This document shows, one piece after another, positions 17,800-26,552 of a stretch of 64,000 nucleotides of DNA. Source of the stretch: Flavipsychrobacter sp. (lineage in GTDB: Bacteria; Bacteroidota; Bacteroidia; Chitinophagales; Chitinophagaceae); the NCBI GenBank assembly GCA_016787265.1, contig JAEUVF010000010.1, positions 124,001 through 188,000 on the forward strand. The letters are read 5' to 3'. The notes beneath the pieces are model-generated. The model worked only from the letters and a program-made list of their open reading frames with translations, had not been told where the DNA came from and searched no databases. The translations under genes and the position numbers were made by a program. Each line of letters opens with the position of its first letter. The first letter of the stretch is position 1.

Positions 17800-19839
17800 C
17801 TATTTCTTCATGCTTTCCAATTCCTTTTGCATCCGGAACATTTCATCGCGAAGCCGGGCGGCTTCCATGAAATCGAGATCCCTCGCGGCTTTTTCCATGG
17901 ATTTTTTGGTCTGGGCAATTGCTTTTTCGACTTGCGGGATAGTCTTATACTGTTCCTGGTCCTCTGCTGCCACTTCCACCAGTTCTCCATCCGGCGCCAT
18001 CGCATAAGGGTTCCTGATATCATAACCCTTTATGTCGAGCACAGAAGTCTGTGCCATCACCTGTTCAATGGATTTCTTCACCGTTCTGGGTGTGATTCCG
18101 TGTTCCTGGTTATAAAGGATTTGCTTTTCCCTGCGTCGGGTGGTTTCATCTATGGTACGCTGCATGCTTTCTGTGATCTTATCGCCATAGAATATTACGA
18201 GTCCGTCTACATTACGGGCAGCCCTGCCCGCTGTTTGGGTGAGGGATCGCTCATTTCGGAGAAAACCTTCTTTATCCGCATCGAGGATTGCAACCAGTGA
18301 AACTTCTGGCAAATCCAATCCCTCTCTGAGCAGGTTAACGCCAACCAATACATCGATGTCTCCCAGGCGCAGTTGCCGGAGTATCTCCACCCGGTCGAGT
18401 GTATCCACTTCTGAGTGAATGTATTTGGATTTGATATTGATGCGTTGGAGATATTTATCCATTTCCTCGGCCATGCGTTTGGTAAGGGTGGTAACCAGTA
18501 CGCGATCCCCTTTTTTAACGCGGAGGTCGATTTCATGGAGCAGGTCATCAATCTGGTTGATACTGGGACGAACTTCAATGGGAGGATCGAGCAGGCCAGT
18601 CGGACGAACTACCTGTTCAACTACCACCCCACCGGTTTGTTCAAGCTCATATTCACCTGGAGTAGCAGAAACATAAATGACCTGGTTGAGCAGGCTCTCA
18701 AATTCATGGAAATTAAGCGGACGGTTGTCCAGTGCAGAGGGCAGGCGGAAACCAAAATCCACCAGGTTCAGTTTTCTGCTTCGATCGCCCCCATACATGC
18801 CGCTTACCTGCGGAATGGTCTGATGGCTTTCATCGATTACGCAGAGAAAGTCTTTGGGGAAATAATCCAATAAGCAGAAGGGGCGGGTGCCTGGTTGGCG
18901 GCGATCAAAAAAGCGCGAATAGTTTTCCACGCCGTTACAATAACCCAGTTCGCGGATCATTTCCAGGTCATAGTTGACACGTTCGCTGATCCGCTGGGCT
19001 TCAATAAATCGCCCCTGCGTTTTGAAATATTCCACCTGGGCGACCATTTCATCCTGGATTTCATTGAGCACCTGTTGCATCATGTCCTTGGGCGCGAGGT
19101 AGAGATTGGCTGGAAAGATGGCAGCATTTTCCAGTTTGCCAATACGTTTTCCGGTGGTTATTTCGAAGCTTTCAATGGTTTCGATTTCATCGCCAAAAAA
19201 AATGATGCGGTAACCGATATCGAGGTAGGGGAGGTTGATATCGACAGTGTCTCCTTTAACGCGGAAGGTTCCTCTTGTGAAATCGGTTTGTGTACGGGTA
19301 TAGAGAGAATTCACCAGGGCGTGCAGAAATCCCTGTCGGGAAATCAGCTGGCCTTCATGAATGCGTACGATGCCATTTTCAAATTCGGTTGGGTTTCCCA
19401 TACCATAGATACAGCTCACGGAAGCAACCACAATGATATCTCTTCGCCCGCTTAACAGTTGGGAAGTTGCCTGGAGGCGGAGTTTATCCAGTTCTTCATT
19501 GATGGCCAGGTCTTTTTCGATATAGGTGTCCGAAACCGGGATATAGGCTTCCGGCTGGTAATAGTCGTAATAGGAAACAAAATAGCCGACTGCATTATCC
19601 GGGAAGAATTGTTTGAATTCTCCATAGAGTTGGGCCACCAGGGTTTTATTGTGGGTGAGTACCAGGGTAGGTTTTTGTACCTGCTGGATCACATTGGCGA
19701 TGGTGAAGGTTTTACCACTGCCTGTAACCCCAAGTAAGGTCTGGTGTTTTTCTCCAGCGTTCAACCCTTCAGTTAATTGTGCAATGGCAGAGGGCTGATC
19801 TCCTGCAGGTTGATAGGAAGATTTGAGAAGGAAAGGCAT
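17800..19839 (-). CDS. uvrB: Excinuclease ABC subunit B
   Basis: 679 residues, the usual length for UvrB, the damage-verifying helicase of nucleotide excision repair. Walker A is GVTGSGKTFT, the damage-probing beta-hairpin is YYDYYQPEAY, and helicase motifs VLVGVNLLREGLDLPE and QTAGRAARN are intact. The C-terminal UVR motif (about 640-675) that contacts UvrC is present. The frame extends another 37 codons upstream, but that part is translated simple repeat (Pro/Leu/Ser-rich). MPFLLKSSYQPAGDQPSAI at 19839 is the family-like start. Confidence 0.97.
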   Translation of the reverse strand: MPFLLKSSYQPAGDQPSAIAQLTEGLNAGEKHQTLLGVTGSGKTFTIANVIQQVQKPTLVLTHNKTLVAQLYGEFKQFFPDNAVGYFVSYYDYYQPEAYIPVSDTYIEKDLAINEELDKLRLQATSQLLSGRRDIIVVASVSCIYGMGNPTEFENGIVRIHEGQLISRQGFLHALVNSLYTRTQTDFTRGTFRVKGDTVDINLPYLDIGYRIIFFGDEIETIESFEITTGKRIGKLENAAIFPANLYLAPKDMMQQVLNEIQDEMVAQVEYFKTQGRFIEAQRISERVNYDLEMIRELGYCNGVENYSRFFDRRQPGTRPFCLLDYFPKDFLCVIDESHQTIPQVSGMYGGDRSRKLNLVDFGFRLPSALDNRPLNFHEFESLLNQVIYVSATPGEYELEQTGGVVVEQVVRPTGLLDPPIEVRPSINQIDDLLHEIDLRVKKGDRVLVTTLTKRMAEEMDKYLQRINIKSKYIHSEVDTLDRVEILRQLRLGDIDVLVGVNLLREGLDLPEVSLVAILDADKEGFLRNERSLTQTAGRAARNVDGLVIFYGDKITESMQRTIDETTRRREKQILYNQEHGITPRTVKKSIEQVMAQTSVLDIKGYDIRNPYAMAPDGELVEVAAEDQEQYKTIPQVEKAIAQTKKSMEKAARDLDFMEAARLRDEMFRMQKELESMKK

Positions 19840-19846
19840 GGAGCAA

Positions 19847-20036
19847 AGGTATGGAAGAGGAGACAACGGAAGAAGGGGAATGGAAGAGGGGACAAAGGAG
19901 GCAGGATACAGGAAGCAGGAAAGAGGAAACAAAGGAGGCAAAGGAGACAAAGTGGACAGTGAGGTCCGTAGTTCTCGGATCCTTTGTCTCCTCTTCCCCG
20001 CCTCCTTTGTCTCCCTTATCCTTTGTTTCCTCTTCC
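19847..20036. repeat. Facing purine-rich and pyrimidine-rich simple repeats
   Basis: The spacer between uvrB and the DUF3817 gene is almost wholly low complexity. 19847-19955 is a purine arm with units such as GACAAAGGAGGC and GGAATGGAAGAG. 19979-20036 is a pyrimidine arm with the complements (CCTTTGTCTCC, GCCTCCTTTGTCTCC). About 25 bases of ordinary sequence separate them, so the arms can pair into a long imperfect hairpin. All six frames are partly open here, producing artefactual N-terminal extensions of both neighbours. Confidence 0.8.
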
Positions 20037-20381
20037 ATGCCTTACCTTCGTTCCCAAATACAAGAACTCATGCAGGAGGCAACGGCAATTAAAAAATTTC
20101 GGGCAATTGGAACGGCTGAAGGGATTTCATTTCTGTTGTTACTGGGCGTGGCGATGCCCCTGAAGTATATGATGGATATGCCGAAAGCGGTAACCTATGT
20201 TGGCTGGATTCATGGAATCCTGTTTGTATGGTATTGTTATATGGTAATTGAAGCCGGACAGGCATTGAAATGGAAATTCGGCCGCATTTTTCTGGCTTTC
20301 CTCGCATCATTGCTTCCATTCGGCCCTTTTTTATTTGACCGTTGGTTTTTGCGCAAAGGAAAATCTGTGCTTGAAGAGTAA
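20037..20381 (+). CDS. DUF3817 integral membrane protein
   Basis: 114 residues with three membrane helices and the DUF3817 signature: FRAIGTAEGISFLLLLGVAMPLKY (first 20 residues quoted as FRAIGTAEGISFLLL), then GWIHGILFVWYCY and LLPFGPFLFDRW. Function unknown. The ATG at 20037 directly follows the pyrimidine repeat arm; a second ATG at 20070 is possible. Longer upstream frames are translated repeat and are rejected. It converges with mgsA, 4 bases away. Confidence 0.82.
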   Translation: MPYLRSQIQELMQEATAIKKFRAIGTAEGISFLLLLGVAMPLKYMMDMPKAVTYVGWIHGILFVWYCYMVIEAGQALKWKFGRIFLAFLASLLPFGPFLFDRWFLRKGKSVLEE

Positions 20382-20385
20382 TCGT

Positions 20386-20844
20386 TTAATCTTCAATTTT
20401 TCGTTTCAGGTATCCGGAATAGTCGGGTATTACTGCATCATAAGCTCCTGCCATCAATGGAGAGCTGATAATAAAATCGGCTGTTGCGGGGTCGTTGGCA
20501 ACCACACAATTCCAGGCAATGGCTACTCTGAGTAAGGCTTTTACATCGCTGTCGTGCGGCTGGGCTTCCATTGGGTCCCAGAAAAAGATGAGAATATCAA
20601 TGCCACCATCTGCAATCATGGCCCCGATCTGCTGATCTCCACCGAGCGGACCACTTAATAATTTTTTTACCGGCCTGTCCAGCTGATCTTCCAGTAATCT
20701 GCCGGTGGTGCCGGTTGCCAGCAACTCATGGCGGGCGAGTATTACTTTGTTTTTCTCTGCCCAGTCCACCATTTCTTTTTTCTTTTTATCGTGCGCGACC
20801 ATTGCAATACGTTTTCTGGGTTGAAAACTTCGATGGGTGACCAT
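20386..20844 (-). CDS. mgsA: Methylglyoxal synthase
   Basis: 152 residues. It converts dihydroxyacetone phosphate to methylglyoxal, a phosphate-releasing bypass of lower glycolysis. The phosphate-binding TGTTG and the active-site segments SGPLGGDQQIG (catalytic Asp) and DPMEAQPHDSDV (His and Asp) match the family. The start MVTHRSFQPRKRIAMVAHD is normal. It is monocistronic and divergent from the T9SS cargo gene. Confidence 0.95.
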   Translation of the reverse strand: MVTHRSFQPRKRIAMVAHDKKKKEMVDWAEKNKVILARHELLATGTTGRLLEDQLDRPVKKLLSGPLGGDQQIGAMIADGGIDILIFFWDPMEAQPHDSDVKALLRVAIAWNCVVANDPATADFIISSPLMAGAYDAVIPDYSGYLKRKIED

Positions 20845-20917
20845 GGAGAATTGTTTGCGCTATATTCCTGTTAAAGCATGGGCTTTGCTAGTCTTCGGCA
20901 TAGTAATTGTTAACAAG

Positions 20918-20926
20918 TTATCCACA
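20918..20926 (+). other. Single consensus DnaA-box sequence
   Basis: TTATCCACA matches the DnaA box consensus exactly, in the 99-base spacer between the divergent mgsA and the T9SS gene, next to GTTAACAA. No second box was seen close by, so this is not evidence of an origin; it may be chance or a DnaA-regulated promoter. Confidence 0.2.
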
Positions 20927-20943
20927 ACCCAAGGACCAAGACC

Positions 20944-21570
20944 ATGTACTTACTGACCCCCTTTCTAACGGTAGTGATCATTTGCCGTTTATTTCCTGTT
21001 GCTGCTCAGCCTAATTCAGGTGCTCCAATAATGCCCACCATGGGAGTGAGGAATCTTTTGTCAATTCGGTTGGCCGACCCTGTTATTCAAGTACCGTCCA
21101 GAATTGTGTTGAAATGGGAACTCGCTTCTGTAAGAAGAGGTGGATATGTAAACCTGGAACGAGCTTCTTTTCAGGAGGGTCCCTTTGAAGTAATTGCTGT
21201 GATCCGCCAGGATTCTGTAGTGAGCCAGTTTACAGACGAATTACCGATGAAGGGCAAAAATTTTTATCGGTTGAATTGGGTGTTGGAAGATGGGACCAGG
21301 CATGTTTCGAATACGGTGCAGGCAAATCTGGCGGGTGATATGACCTGTAAATTTTATCCCAATCCGGTAGATAATGTATTAATTGTGCGTTCAGAGCAAC
21401 CGCTTGACCTGATTTTATCGGATGGGAATGGAAAAGTCCGGATGAATCTGAAACTTCAGGCCGGCTTACAGACAGTTGATGTTTCATCCCTGGATAAAGG
21501 ATTGTATATCATTACATTAACACAAGTGGAAAGTGGTCGGAAAATAACTGAAAAGCTAATTAAAAACTAG
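20944..21570 (+). CDS. Secreted protein with T9SS C-terminal sorting domain
   Basis: 208 residues. A signal peptide (LLTPFLTVVIICRLFPVAAQ) is followed by a fibronectin-like region of about 90 residues (RIVLKWELASV, KGKNFYRLNWVLEDG). A type A T9SS sorting domain follows (about 135-208): CKFYPNPVDNVLIV, then LDKGLYIITLTQ and ending KITEKLIKN. It should be exported by the Sec and type IX systems and attached to or released from the surface. No catalytic domain is seen. Confidence 0.85.
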   Translation: MYLLTPFLTVVIICRLFPVAAQPNSGAPIMPTMGVRNLLSIRLADPVIQVPSRIVLKWELASVRRGGYVNLERASFQEGPFEVIAVIRQDSVVSQFTDELPMKGKNFYRLNWVLEDGTRHVSNTVQANLAGDMTCKFYPNPVDNVLIVRSEQPLDLILSDGNGKVRMNLKLQAGLQTVDVSSLDKGLYIITLTQVESGRKITEKLIKN

Positions 21571-21577
21571 GAAAAGG

Positions 21578-21595
21578 TCACGTATTTTTACGTGA
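21578..21595 (+). terminator. Hairpin terminator of the T9SS gene
   Basis: TCACGTA-TTTT-TACGTGA is a perfect 7-bp stem with a four-base loop, 8 bases after the stop codon and followed by TTTTC. Confidence 0.6.
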
Positions 21596-22007
21596 TTTTC
21601 TAAAAAACTTGCATATATAAGAGGAAACTAGTATTATTGTAACGGTTTTTCATAGGATATTGGATTTTAAAAACGGGGTTGAATGTCTATTCTGACCCCT
21701 TTTTTTATGCCCGGACCTGAATAAACATCTTTCTCTATTTGGGTAGTATCTCTGAAAATGGATCGTTAAACTTCCGCCAAAACCATGCCTAAAATCTATG
21801 CATGTTTATCTGCTGACTGAAAAGGCGTCATTGTGTGCACGTTATTTCCTCCCAAAGCTCCTATAGTTATACTTTAATTGTCCAACCCTTCCTGATTTTT
21901 ATCTCAATCAGCCCTTTTGTCTAAATTTTTTTTTAGCAATTCTGCTTTTTAAAGGGTTTTTATCCATTATGTCAAACTCATTCAAAATCAATTCCTTCCT
22001 TTTTAAC

Positions 22008-22118
22008 AACTTTTTTAAAAGTTAACCATTAATTGTTTATTAACCCTTTTTGCTAATATATTACCCTTATTTATTAAGGATTTACCCTATTTTAACAATC
22101 TAAATAAAATTGTTAAAA
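22008..22118. promoter_or_regulatory. Candidate operator cluster (TTAACAA inverted repeats)
   Basis: A perfect 10-bp inverted repeat TTTTAACAAT-N9-ATTGTTAAAA spans 22090-22118, 34 bases before the ROK start. A perfect 7-bp one, AACTTTT-TT-AAAAGTT, spans 22008-22023. TTAACAA or its complement occurs at several further places (about 22003, 22092, 22111, 22144). The position fits self-control by the ROK protein or control by its paralogue; this is inference. Confidence 0.45.
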
Positions 22119-22151
22119 AGTTTCCCAAACATCAGTAAAGATTTAACAACA

Positions 22152-23366
22152 ATGGCTGGAAAGTCAGATATATATAAGAGCAAAATATTAAAAGAGCTGT
22201 GTTTGGGTAATCTGCTTTCGGGATCAGATATCAGTCTGCGAATTGAAAGAAGTTTGCCATTGACTTTACGGATCTTGAATGAACTGGTTCAGGAAGGGAA
22301 AGTAGAGGAGAGGGGGTATGCAGCATCAACCGGGGGCCGTCGCCCCCTTATGTATGCGTTGGCTTCAGGAAAAATGTATGGAATTGCGGTTGCGATGGAC
22401 CAGTTGATTACAACCATAGCACTGGTAGATCTGCAAAGTTTTACCATTCTGGAATCCGCCAAGCTGAATCTGAAGCTCAAAGACAATGACGAGTCGCTCA
22501 ATCAATTAATTACCCACCTCCAGGAATTCATCCAGGGATTAAAAATAGAAACCGATAAAATACTGGGTATTGGGATTGGAATGCCGGGCTTTATCGATGT
22601 GAATAAAGGCATTAATTATTCCTACCTGGATAACAGGGGGAAAAGCCTGACGCACCGGATGGAAGAAGAAATTGGTATCCCGGTCTATATTGATAATGAC
22701 TCAAGTGTCATTGCACTTGCTGAATTTAAACTTGGAGGTGCAAAAAACCGTGTGAATGCTATGGTGATCAATATTTCCTGGGGTATTGGTTTAGGAATGA
22801 TTGTGAACGGTGAGCTTTTCAGGGGGTTTAATGGCTTTTCAGGAGAGTTCAGTCATATTCCGATTTTCAATAACAATAAACTGTGTGAGTGTGGCAAAAA
22901 CGGGTGCCTGGAAACGGAAGCATCTTTGAAGGTGGTGGTAGAGAAGGCAAGAATGGGCATTGCGGAAGGTCGCGTCACCAGCATGAAACAGCTTCCGGAT
23001 GAAATTGAAGAAGCCTGCCAGGATGTATTGAGGTCGGCCACCAGGGGTGATCAGTTTGCTGTGGAATTAGTTTCGGAGGCTGCCTTGCAGATTGGTAAGG
23101 GGATTGCCATCCTGATTCATATCATGAATCCGGAGCTCATCATTTTAAGCGGTCGGGGTGCAGCGGCAGGCAATCTCTGGTTGCCTCCTATACAACAGGC
23201 CTTAAACAGTTATTGTATTCCAAGGCTGGCAGCTTATACACATATGGAAGTTTCAAGACTGGGGAAAGATGCCCAATTGATGGGAGCGGCCTGCCTGGTA
23301 GTAGAAAATATAGACAAACAACCAAAAATTAAAACGGCAATACCAGTACGTCCCTTTGTAGCCTAG
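22152..23366 (+). CDS. ROK-family transcription regulator (first of two paralogues)
   Basis: 404 residues. An N-terminal winged helix (about 1-70; DIYKSKILKEL, then ISLRIERSLPLTLRILNELV) is fused to a ROK domain with the zinc motif CECGKNGCLETEAS and the IDNDSS segment. The DxGxT phosphate loop expected in active sugar kinases is absent (VAMDQLITTIALVD instead), so it should act as a Mlc/NagC-type sensor of a sugar or sugar phosphate rather than an enzyme. An upstream TTG at 22110 is rejected because it lies in the inverted repeat. It precedes susC by 46 bases and closely resembles the gene at 28601. Confidence 0.9.
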   Translation: MAGKSDIYKSKILKELCLGNLLSGSDISLRIERSLPLTLRILNELVQEGKVEERGYAASTGGRRPLMYALASGKMYGIAVAMDQLITTIALVDLQSFTILESAKLNLKLKDNDESLNQLITHLQEFIQGLKIETDKILGIGIGMPGFIDVNKGINYSYLDNRGKSLTHRMEEEIGIPVYIDNDSSVIALAEFKLGGAKNRVNAMVINISWGIGLGMIVNGELFRGFNGFSGEFSHIPIFNNNKLCECGKNGCLETEASLKVVVEKARMGIAEGRVTSMKQLPDEIEEACQDVLRSATRGDQFAVELVSEAALQIGKGIAILIHIMNPELIILSGRGAAAGNLWLPPIQQALNSYCIPRLAAYTHMEVSRLGKDAQLMGAACLVVENIDKQPKIKTAIPVRPFVA

Positions 23367-23412
23367 TAGCAAAGACGTGCTGTTCGTTAATAACCAAACA
23401 AAAACAACTGCA

Positions 23413-26400
23413 ATGAAAAAAAGGATCCAGGAGTTTCTGCTCTTCCTGCTGGTAAGCTGCTTTGCAACAGCAGCTATGGCCCAGTCCAGGCAGGTGTCGG
23501 GAACCGTCAAGGACAAGCAAGGTGCCCCAATCGCCGGCGCCACAGTTATTGAAAAAGGAACCACCAATGGTGTCACAACAGATGATGCCGGTGTGTTCAA
23601 TATTACCGTAGCTGGTCCCGGCTCGGTAATTGTTATTTCTGCCATCAATTTCGGAAACCAGGAAATTACCGTTGGCCAGGAGTCTAATTTTGCTTTAACC
23701 CTGGAAGCCGGTACCGGCAACCTGGATGAGGTGGTAGTAACCGCCCTGGGTATCAAGCGTCAGAAGAAGTCACTTGGTTATGCGGTACAGGAAGTTAAAG
23801 GAACAGTTCTGGCAGATGCCCGGGAAACCAACATGACCAATGCCTTAACCGGTAAAGTAGCCGGATTACAGGTAGTGCGATCCAGTAATGGTGCAGGTGG
23901 TTCAGCCAAAATCGTATTGCGCGGATTCACCTCGCTGACGGGTGATAACCAGCCACTGATTGTGGTTGATGGAATTCCCATCAACAACTTCACCGGTACC
24001 ACTGAAAACGGATACTGGGGAGCAGGTTATGATATGGGAAATGGATTGGGAGATATCAGTGCCGATGATATTGAAAGTATGTCTGTTCTGAAAGGCCCCT
24101 CTGCAGCCGCTCTTTACGGATCCCGCGCTGGTAATGGTGTCATTCTGATCACTACCAAATCGGGTCGCAAGCAAAACGGTATTGGATTAAATGTGGGTAC
24201 CAATATTGGAGTGGAAAGTATCTTCCTGCAACCGGAGCTTCAGAACACTTTCGGACAGGGTTTGGATGGAGTATTCAATGAAAGAGAAGCGCAGAGCTGG
24301 GGCCCTAAAGCGGAAGGCCAGATGGTAGAAAAATGGGATGGTACCCAGGCACCACTTGAAATCTTCGATAACGTTGGCAATTTTGTAAGAAATGGAACCA
24401 ATCAGAATTACAATATTTCCTTCCAGCAGCAATTTGGCAATACCAGTATTTATACTTCCCTGAACAGACTGGAGGATCGGAGTATTCTGCCCGGAAACAA
24501 GCTGACCCGGACCAATATGACTGCCCGTGCAACCAGCCGCTTTGGAAAAAACAACCGCTGGACAACAGATACTAAAATTCAGTATAACAATACTGCTGGT
24601 TTTAACCGCCCTTCAAACGGTCGGGACAACAGCCGGATCTATACCCTCCTGACACATCCCCGCTCTTTGGATATCCGGGATTTTTCCGCTGGCAGGGATG
24701 AGTTTGGAAATATGATCTGGTATGGTGGCTTCAATGCTATCAACCCTTATTGGCAGGCGAAATACGACGATCGCCGGGATTCGAGAGATCGTTTTATTCT
24801 GACAGGATCAGCTAAATATCAGTTTACTGACTGGTTGGATGCAGAAATCAAGGGTGGTGCAGATATGTTTACCAATAACGCTTCACGTAAGCTCTATGCT
24901 GGTAGCCCGGCAGCTGCAACCGGCAGTTACAGTACCTCCAAACAAACCTTTATTGAAACCAATTACCAGGCCCTCATCACGGCGAAAAAAGACGATGTCT
25001 TTGGTAAATTGGGTGGAACTATTACAGCAGGTGGAAACCTGATGACCCAGCGTAGCAGTTCTATTGGAGCCGGAGTTGGATTACTGGAAATCCCTAACCT
25101 GTTTTCCTTGAACAATGGTGTAAACAATCCCTCTGTTTCTGAAGGATTCAGTGAGAAGAAAATTAATTCCGTTTTTGGTTCTGTTGGCTTGAATTATGAT
25201 GGCTGGCTATACCTGGACGCGACTTTCCGGAACGACTGGAGCTCAGTATTGAGTAAAACCAATCGCTCCTATTTCTATCCCTCTGTGAGCTTGTCTTATG
25301 TTGTAACGGATATGATTGAAAAGATGGGTAGCAATTTGCCATCCTGGTTAAGTTATGCCAAACTCAGGGCTTCTTATGCTGAAGTTGGTAATGATATGGG
25401 TCCCTATCAGTTGTACAACCTGTACTCTGTTGGTAAAGATCCGAATGGCAATACCACTGCTGGTCCGGGTGGAGTTTACTTTGATGAAAATGTGGTTAAC
25501 GAGCTTATTAAAAACCTGGAATTTGGTGCTGAATTGCGTTTTTTCCGGAATCGTTTCGGTCTCGACTTCAGCTGGTATAAATCAAATGCTACCAATCAGC
25601 TGATTGATCTTCCGCTGGATCCCATGAGTGGTTACGCAGCCCGCAAAATCAATGCAGGTAATATCCAGAACAAAGGGGTAGAAATCGTATTTGATGCCCG
25701 TGTATTGGATAATCCAGGCGGATTGAACTGGAATGTTCAGGCAAACTTCAGCCGGAACCTGAACGAAGTGATTGACATAGAAAAATCTCTGGGTGTTACA
25801 CAATACTCTCTGGGTGGCTTTGATGATCTGGCTATCCGTGCAGTTGCCGGAGGTTTATATGGAGAAATTTATGGACATGGATTTCTCAGAGTATCCGATG
25901 AGAACAGTCCCTTCTTTGGTCAGCTGTTGTTAAGCGGAGCAGGTGTGCCTCAGCGTGACCCAGTTCAAAAATTGCTGGGTGATCAGCAGGCAAGATCCAT
26001 GCTCGGTATCACCAACAGCTTTAACTACAAAGGATTCAATTTCTCCTTTATGGTTGATGGCCGTTTCGGAGGTAAGATGTTCTCTGCTACCCATGTAGCT
26101 TTGGAACGCTTTGGAAACGCTGCTGCTACCGTTAAGAATGGCGCCAGAGAAAATTTTGTGGTAGATGGAGTGATCAGCGATGGAGCTGGTGGTTTTGCAA
26201 AAAGTACGGTTGCTGTTAGTCCGCAACTTTACTACCAGGCTGTTTCCACTGCCAATAACCTGGGTATTCACGAGGCCTATCTGTTTGATGCAAGTAATAT
26301 CCGCCTGCGCAATGTTCAGCTGGGTTATAATCTTCCTAAATCAGTTTTGGGCAACTCACCCATTCTTCGCGCAAGGATTACCGTTAGCTGTAATAATGTT

Positions 26401-26535
26401 TGGATGATTTCCAGTAAGATGAAGGGTATTGATCCTGAATCTACGTTTGCTACCGGTTCCAATGCAGTTGGATTCGAAAACGGAGCACCTCCAACCATGC
26501 GTTCATTCCTTTTTGGTGTTCAATTAGGCTTCTAA
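23413..26535 (+). CDS. SusC-like TonB-dependent outer-membrane transporter
   Basis: 1040 residues. A signal peptide (EFLLFLLVSCFATAAMAQ) is followed by a CarboxypepD_reg-like domain (GTVKDKQGAPIAGATV). The TonB-interacting and plug region has LDEVVVTALGIKRQKKS and SMSVLKGPSAAALYGSRAGNGVILITTKSG, and a 22-strand barrel ends in the aromatic LFGVQLGF. It works with the SusD partner encoded 17 bases downstream to import oligosaccharides or peptides. No glycosidase or peptidase is in the locus, so the substrate is open. Linkage to two ROK regulators favours a carbohydrate. Confidence 0.95.
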   Translation: MKKRIQEFLLFLLVSCFATAAMAQSRQVSGTVKDKQGAPIAGATVIEKGTTNGVTTDDAGVFNITVAGPGSVIVISAINFGNQEITVGQESNFALTLEAGTGNLDEVVVTALGIKRQKKSLGYAVQEVKGTVLADARETNMTNALTGKVAGLQVVRSSNGAGGSAKIVLRGFTSLTGDNQPLIVVDGIPINNFTGTTENGYWGAGYDMGNGLGDISADDIESMSVLKGPSAAALYGSRAGNGVILITTKSGRKQNGIGLNVGTNIGVESIFLQPELQNTFGQGLDGVFNEREAQSWGPKAEGQMVEKWDGTQAPLEIFDNVGNFVRNGTNQNYNISFQQQFGNTSIYTSLNRLEDRSILPGNKLTRTNMTARATSRFGKNNRWTTDTKIQYNNTAGFNRPSNGRDNSRIYTLLTHPRSLDIRDFSAGRDEFGNMIWYGGFNAINPYWQAKYDDRRDSRDRFILTGSAKYQFTDWLDAEIKGGADMFTNNASRKLYAGSPAAATGSYSTSKQTFIETNYQALITAKKDDVFGKLGGTITAGGNLMTQRSSSIGAGVGLLEIPNLFSLNNGVNNPSVSEGFSEKKINSVFGSVGLNYDGWLYLDATFRNDWSSVLSKTNRSYFYPSVSLSYVVTDMIEKMGSNLPSWLSYAKLRASYAEVGNDMGPYQLYNLYSVGKDPNGNTTAGPGGVYFDENVVNELIKNLEFGAELRFFRNRFGLDFSWYKSNATNQLIDLPLDPMSGYAARKINAGNIQNKGVEIVFDARVLDNPGGLNWNVQANFSRNLNEVIDIEKSLGVTQYSLGGFDDLAIRAVAGGLYGEIYGHGFLRVSDENSPFFGQLLLSGAGVPQRDPVQKLLGDQQARSMLGITNSFNYKGFNFSFMVDGRFGGKMFSATHVALERFGNAAATVKNGARENFVVDGVISDGAGGFAKSTVAVSPQLYYQAVSTANNLGIHEAYLFDASNIRLRNVQLGYNLPKSVLGNSPILRARITVSCNNVWMISSKMKGIDPESTFATGSNAVGFENGAPPTMRSFLFGVQLGF

Positions 26536-26552
26536 TCTCAAAAAAACATTGT

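Larger units (their letters stand above)
21571..22151. other. AT-rich intergenic region upstream of the ROK-SusCD locus
   Basis: It holds the terminator at 21578-21595, about 400 bases of AT-rich sequence with no coding frame, and near its end a cluster of TTAACAA motifs and inverted repeats listed separately. Confidence 0.6.

Noticed and set aside
19777..20092. Several open frames across the repeat (Gly/Arg/Lys or Ser/Phe-rich)
   Set aside because: They are translations of simple repeats; the only credible starts are the uvrB and DUF3817 ATGs.
20918..20926. Possible replication origin
   Set aside because: Only one DnaA box, no dnaA or dnaN gene and no AT-rich repeat cluster at that place.
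22152..23366. ROK protein as a sugar kinase
   Set aside because: It has an N-terminal DNA-binding domain and lacks the DxGxT phosphate loop.
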